Source: Campylobacteraceae bacterium (GTDB lineage: Bacteria; Campylobacterota; Campylobacteria; Campylobacterales; Sulfurovaceae). From it: a stretch of DNA of 8,511 bases. The stretch spans positions 1 through 8,511 of the forward strand of contig JAMOSL010000126.1 of NCBI GenBank assembly GCA_027063105.1, in the 5' to 3' direction. Numbering within the stretch: position 1 is the first letter of the stretch; each line of letters starts with the position of its first letter. Below, piece after piece: positions 5,091-8,511 of the stretch. A program made the position numbers and the translations under genes. The notes below the pieces were generated by a model. It made no database searches. It had not been told where the DNA came from and was given only the letters and a program-made list of their open reading frames with translations.

Positions 5091-6025
5091 CTAATCTCCT
5101 CAGATTTTCTATGATTATCTAACCAAACCATTATAGCTTTTTGAGCATGTAAACGATTTTCTGCTTGAGTAAATATCTCATTTGCGTGTTTCTCGAAAGT
5201 CTCTTCGCTAACCTCATAATCTCTATATGCAGGAAGACAATGTAAGAATATAGCATTATTCTTTGCTAAACTCATTAAATTTTCATCAACCATATATCCA
5301 TTAAAGTCTTTTACTCTTTTCTCTTTCTCTTCCTCTTGACCCATAGATACCCAAGTGTCAGTATTTATAACATCTGAATTCTTGACTGCCTCTTTAGGGT
5401 TATTAGAAATAATAATTTTAGCCCCACTAATTTTGGCAAAAGCCATAGCTTCAGCAACAATATCACTATTACACTCATAACCTTTTGGGGTGGCAATTCT
5501 CAACTCATAACCCATGATAGATGCAAACATTAGCCATGAATGAGCCATATTGTTTCCATCACCAATATATGTACAAATTGGATTATCTACTTTTCCAAAT
5601 TCAATCATTGTTAGAAAATCTGCCATAACTTGGACGGGATGATATTCATCTGTTAATCCGTTAATTACAGGAACTTTAGAGAAAGATGCAAATTCATTTA
5701 ATTTATCTTGTGAAAATGTCCTTATCATAACCATATCAACCATCCGAGATATAACTCTAGCCGTATCTTTCATAGGTTCACCACGCCCAAGTTGAATATC
5801 ATTAGATGATAAGAATAGACCTATTCCACCTAATTGATATACTCCTGTTTCAAAACTTACTCTAGTTCTAGTTGAACTCTTTTCAAATATCATACCAAGA
5901 GTTTGTCGTTCTAAATATGGAACGAAATGTTTATCTTTCGTTTGTGCTTTAATTTTTTGTGCTAGTGTTATTATCTCAGAGATTTCATCTTTTGTAAAAT
6001 CTTTAAGTGTCAAAAAGTGTCTCAT
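5087..6025 (-). CDS. argF: Ornithine carbamoyltransferase
   Basis: ArgF joins carbamoyl phosphate and ornithine to give citrulline in arginine synthesis, in the cytoplasm as a trimer. Numbered from the ATG at 6025 (312 residues), it has the carbamoyl-phosphate loop STRTR at 51-55, RTF at 102-104, HPVQ at 129-132, DTW at 223-225 and the ornithine-site HCLPAYR at 262-268 with Cys263. A longer frame begins at 6040, but its ATG has no ribosome-binding site. The bases of that upstream ATGAGGA instead provide a GAGGA eight bases before the ATG at 6025, and MRHFLTLKDFT is the usual family start, so I prefer 6025. hemN follows with a 4-bp overlap. An anabolic role is assumed: no arcA or arcC is nearby. 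Confidence 0.95.
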   Translation of the reverse strand: MRHFLTLKDFTKDEISEIITLAQKIKAQTKDKHFVPYLERQTLGMIFEKSSTRTRVSFETGVYQLGGIGLFLSSNDIQLGRGEPMKDTARVISRMVDMVMIRTFSQDKLNEFASFSKVPVINGLTDEYHPVQVMADFLTMIEFGKVDNPICTYIGDGNNMAHSWLMFASIMGYELRIATPKGYECNSDIVAEAMAFAKISGAKIIISNNPKEAVKNSDVINTDTWVSMGQEEEKEKRVKDFNGYMVDENLMSLAKNNAIFLHCLPAYRDYEVSEETFEKHANEIFTQAENRLHAQKAIMVWLDNHRKSEEIR

Positions 6026-6076
6026 TTGAACAATCCTCATGTGGCAAAATAGATTACCAAATTTTTAGAAGATAAT

Positions 6077-6106
6077 AGTTTACCATAAAAAAGATTTAAA
6101 TATCAA
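6077..6106 (-). promoter_or_regulatory. Candidate promoter of the argF-hemN operon
   Basis: On the minus strand TTGATA (6106-6101) is followed after 18 bases by TAAACT (6082-6077), preceded by TGG as in an extended -10. A TATTAT at 6077-6072 is an alternative -10. Both lie about 50 bases before the argF start. No clear arginine-repressor box is visible. The assignment is by eye and weak. Confidence 0.3.
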
Positions 6107-6261
6107 GTTTTATTATAAAATTACTTTTATTTTTTATCTTTACATTATTAAACTACGATTTATACACAACATATATCTGTAAACTAAAAGATATAAACTT
6201 AAAGTAATATAAAACAACCTGCTTTATATGTAGATACTCTATAAATATATCAAATATAAGA

Positions 6262-6267
6262 TATAAT
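6262..6267 (+). promoter_or_regulatory. Candidate -10 box for pyk
   Basis: TATAAT lies 25 bases before the pyk ATG, with an AAGGA ribosome-binding site at 6282-6286 between them. Upstream DNA is periodic A/T runs without a -35 match, as in many Campylobacterota promoters. The region 6041-6292 separates divergent argF and pyk and holds nothing else I can recognise. Confidence 0.45.
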
Positions 6268-6292
6268 TTTATATATTATTTAAGGACGCTAT

Positions 6293-7729
6293 ATGAAGAA
6301 AAAAACCAAAATCGTTGCAACTATAGGACCAGCTTCAGACTCATTAGAGCAAATTACAGAATTAATGAAAGCTGGAGTTAATGTATTCCGTATGAATTTT
6401 AGCCATAATACACATGAGTATCACTCTAAAGTTTTAGGTAGAATAAGAGAAGCTATAGAGAATACTGGTTTGATTACAGGTATATTACAAGATATTAGCG
6501 GACCTAAAATTAGAGTTGGTATGCTTAAAGATGATTTTTATTTAAAACAAAATGATACGATATTTTTCTCTAAAAAAGAGATAGAAGGTAGCCAAATATC
6601 AGAAAATAAATATCAAGTAAGCATTAGTGAGAATAGAATTTTAGACCAATTATCAATGAAAGATGCAATCTATATGTGTGATGGAATTATTAGAGCTCAA
6701 GTTATTGAAATAACAGATTTGGGTATTACTGTTACAGTAAAAAATGATGGAAAATTATCATCAAAAAAAGGTGTTAATTTTCCAAATACTCGTTTAGGTA
6801 TAGATGTTATTACACCAAAAGATGCTAAAGATATAGTTTGGGGAGTTAAAAATAATGTAGACTTTATGGCTATATCATTTGTTCAAAGTGCCAAAGATAT
6901 TAAAACTGCTAGAGCAATTGTAACAAAACATGGTGGGAAAACTCAACTATTTGCAAAAATAGAGAAATTTGATGCTATTGAGAATATTGATGAAATATTA
7001 GAAGCTAGTGATGGACTGATGGTTGCAAGAGGTGATTTAGGGATAGAAATACCATATTATAAAGTTCCTGCAACTCAAAAAATGTTAATTCATAAAGCAA
7101 ATAATAAAAATAAACCAGTAATTACAGCTACTCAAATGTTGTTATCTATGACAACACATGAAACTGCTACAAGAGCTGAAATCAGTGATGTTGCAAATGC
7201 TGTTTTAGATGGAACAGATGCAGTAATGCTTTCAGAAGAGAGTGCTGTTGGACATAATCCAGTGTTAGCAGTTGAAACAATGGTAAATACTATTAAAGCT
7301 ACTGAAGAAAACTATCCTTTCCATAAATTTTCACAGTTTGATATGAATGATGCTGATGATAATATAGATGAATCTGCAGTAAGATTATCTGATAGCATGA
7401 ATACAAATGGAATTATATCAATGACAGCTTCTGGTGGAAGTGCTAAAAAAGTAGCAAGATATAGACCAAGCAGAAGTATATATGCAGTAACACATAATCA
7501 AATAGCAGCTCAATCATTAACTATTGTATGGGGTATTGTTCCAGCATTTTCTGTAAAAGAAGATACTATAGGAAATATGTTAGCTGATGTTATGAAAGAG
7601 GGGCATAAAAGAAGTCTATTTAAACACGAAGATAAATTCATACTAACAGCAGGTGATCCAGTAGGAACAGTTGGCTCAACAAACCTTATTAGAGTTGTAA
7701 AAGGTGATGAAATAGGTTTTTTTATCTAA
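6293..7729 (+). CDS. pyk: Pyruvate kinase
   Basis: Pyruvate kinase transfers the phosphate of phosphoenolpyruvate to ADP, giving pyruvate and ATP in the last glycolytic step. The 478-residue protein has the normal order: KIVATIGPAS (6-15), FRMNFSH (32-38) with the nucleotide/K+ binding Arg and Asn, QDISGPKIRVG (66-76) leading into the B domain (about 70-165), the catalytic signature AKIEKFDAIENIDEI (221-235) with metal-binding Glu224, ARGDLGIEIP (245-254) with Asp248, and KPVITATQML (274-283). The C-terminal domain (about 355-478) includes SMTASGGSAKKVARYRPS, the region that binds sugar-phosphate effectors in allosteric forms. The start has AAGGA six bases upstream. It is single-gene, divergent from argF and convergent with ilvA, ending at a hairpin. 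Confidence 0.96.
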   Translation: MKKKTKIVATIGPASDSLEQITELMKAGVNVFRMNFSHNTHEYHSKVLGRIREAIENTGLITGILQDISGPKIRVGMLKDDFYLKQNDTIFFSKKEIEGSQISENKYQVSISENRILDQLSMKDAIYMCDGIIRAQVIEITDLGITVTVKNDGKLSSKKGVNFPNTRLGIDVITPKDAKDIVWGVKNNVDFMAISFVQSAKDIKTARAIVTKHGGKTQLFAKIEKFDAIENIDEILEASDGLMVARGDLGIEIPYYKVPATQKMLIHKANNKNKPVITATQMLLSMTTHETATRAEISDVANAVLDGTDAVMLSEESAVGHNPVLAVETMVNTIKATEENYPFHKFSQFDMNDADDNIDESAVRLSDSMNTNGIISMTASGGSAKKVARYRPSRSIYAVTHNQIAAQSLTIVWGIVPAFSVKEDTIGNMLADVMKEGHKRSLFKHEDKFILTAGDPVGTVGSTNLIRVVKGDEIGFFI

Positions 7730-7737
7730 AAATGAAG

Positions 7738-7765
7738 TCAACACCATTATAACTCATGGTGTTGA
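7738..7765. terminator. Hairpin between convergent pyk and ilvA, probable bidirectional terminator
   Basis: A perfect 10-bp stem, TCAACACCAT (7738-7747) and ATGGTGTTGA (7756-7765), closes an 8-base loop eight bases after the pyk stop. On the plus strand no T-tract follows. On the minus strand five T residues (complement of 7728-7732) follow five bases beyond the stem, so termination of ilvA is better supported than that of pyk. Its place between converging genes fits a shared terminator. Confidence 0.6.
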
Positions 7766-7797
7766 GTAACTAATGCCAAGCTAGACTAATATATTTA

Positions 7798-8511
7798 TTA
7801 ATGCTCTTCTATAAATATAAATCCATTCTCTCTTAAAATTTCTCTTATCTCTTCTTGATGATATACTCCTTTAGTTTCTAAATCTACTGATACATTTGCA
7901 TCACCAAATTTTAAATCGGTTGAAGTTCTGTCATATCCTATTTGTACTATATTGGCATCTACTTTTTGTAGAAGTTCTGTAAAGTGCATTAGTGAACCAG
8001 CTTTATCTATTAGTGTTACAATCAATTTCATTTTTCTTGAAGATTTTATAAGCCCTTTTTCTATTATTAAAGATAACATAGTTACATCTATATTTCCACC
8101 ACTTAAAATTATTCCTATACGGCTACCTTTTGGAAGATTTAATTTGTTATGCATTAATAGTGCTACTCCCACAGCACCAGCACCTTCCACTATTACTTTT
8201 TGTTTTTCTAATAAGAATAAGATGGCATTTGCTATTTCATCTTCTCCTACCATTTGAACCTCATCAACATATTTTAATATATATTCTAATGTAATTGGTG
8301 AAGTGTCTCTGACAGCTATACCATCTGCTATTGTTCTGACATTTTTTGAGTCTATAACTCTTTTTTCTTTATATGAAAGTGCCATAGCAGGAGCTCCTTC
8401 TGCAGATACTCCGATTACTTTACATTTTGGATTTATAGCTTTAACAGCTATTGCAACTCCTGATATTAATCCACCTCCACCGATTGGAACAATTATGGCA
8501 TCAAGATTATT
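7798..8511 (-). CDS. ilvA: Threonine dehydratase (ammonia-lyase), C-terminal part, cut by the window edge
   Basis: The frame stays open past the ATG at 8385 to the window end, giving 237 residues of a larger protein. Visible are AIIVPIGGGGLISGVAIAVK, with the GGGGL loop that holds the pyridoxal-phosphate phosphate group (about 11-15 of the visible part), then ADGIAVRD, VEGAGAVGVAL and SGGN (about 137-140), which contacts the cofactor ring. A C-terminal ACT domain starts near visible residue 161 (MKLIVTLIDKAGSLMHFTEL). One short ACT domain matches the catabolic/IlvA2 type rather than the two-domain E. coli IlvA. The enzyme turns threonine into 2-oxobutanoate and ammonia, feeding isoleucine synthesis; the ACT domain suggests amino-acid control. 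The catalytic lysine would lie outside the window. The gene converges with pyk. Confidence 0.9.
   Translation of the reverse strand, partial: NNLDAIIVPIGGGGLISGVAIAVKAINPKCKVIGVSAEGAPAMALSYKEKRVIDSKNVRTIADGIAVRDTSPITLEYILKYVDEVQMVGEDEIANAILFLLEKQKVIVEGAGAVGVALLMHNKLNLPKGSRIGIILSGGNIDVTMLSLIIEKGLIKSSRKMKLIVTLIDKAGSLMHFTELLQKVDANIVQIGYDRTSTDLKFGDANVSVDLETKGVYHQEEIREILRENGFIFIEEH

Noticed and set aside
6358..6525. Pyruvate kinase with GPKIR instead of GPEIR
   Set aside because: The GPKIR form is common in bacterial pyruvate kinases, and all other catalytic residues are in place.
7952..8257. 101-codon plus-strand ORF inside ilvA
   Set aside because: It is antisense to the conserved threonine dehydratase frame; its Pro/Ser/Ile-rich product is the usual shadow of such a gene.

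Overview
The window looks like a chromosomal piece of a low-GC member of the Campylobacterota (Sulfurimonas, Sulfurovum or Arcobacter type). The reasons are strongly AT-rich DNA, TATAAT-type -10 boxes without clear -35 boxes, and a tight argF-hemN pair that resembles the hemN/argF/hemB neighbourhood I recall from Campylobacter jejuni. The genus is an inference; no rRNA or other marker gene is present. The window falls into two halves. Positions 1 to about 3730 are accessory DNA, a mosaic of mobile-element debris with a few intact genes. Positions 3729 to 8511 are ordinary core metabolism. ACCESSORY HALF: It opens with the frameshifted 5' part of an IS607-type serine recombinase (minus strand, 1-227). 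An intact orphan KilA-N domain gene of phage type follows (326-991, minus). The stretch 992-1811 has no intact gene but is full of remnants: an AT-rich hairpin (1048-1087), a 232-bp internally deleted element with 25-bp inverted ends around the C-terminal part of a REP-associated (Y1/RAYT-like) transposase (1146-1377), four 7-bp tandem repeats, a minus-strand remnant of a small helix-turn-helix regulator, and a plus-strand frameshifted remnant containing an EIGRNGIDGL motif. Then comes a three-gene plus-strand operon (1812-3546) of two different DUF488 proteins and a dual-OB-domain protein, at about 20-22% GC in sampled lines. Immediately after it lies a second copy of the transposase 3' end (3619-3714), in direct orientation and 90/96 identical to 1144-1239. 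The operon and the remnants before it are therefore bracketed by 96-bp direct repeats 2475 bp apart. CORE HALF: hemN (oxygen-independent coproporphyrinogen III oxidase) and argF (ornithine carbamoyltransferase) form a minus-strand operon with a 4-bp ATGA overlap, argF first. A 250-bp divergent promoter region separates argF from pyk (pyruvate kinase, plus strand). pyk ends at a 10-bp-stem hairpin and converges with the 3' part of ilvA (threonine dehydratase with C-terminal ACT domain), which runs off the right edge. These genes serve haem synthesis, arginine/ornithine metabolism, glycolysis and isoleucine synthesis or threonine catabolism, and look intact and ordinary. The most interesting item is the DUF488-DUF488-dual OB operon. 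It is a candidate accessory, possibly defence or nucleic-acid-related, system of unknown function, with its own promoter, translational coupling, unusual base composition and flanking direct repeats of transposon ends.
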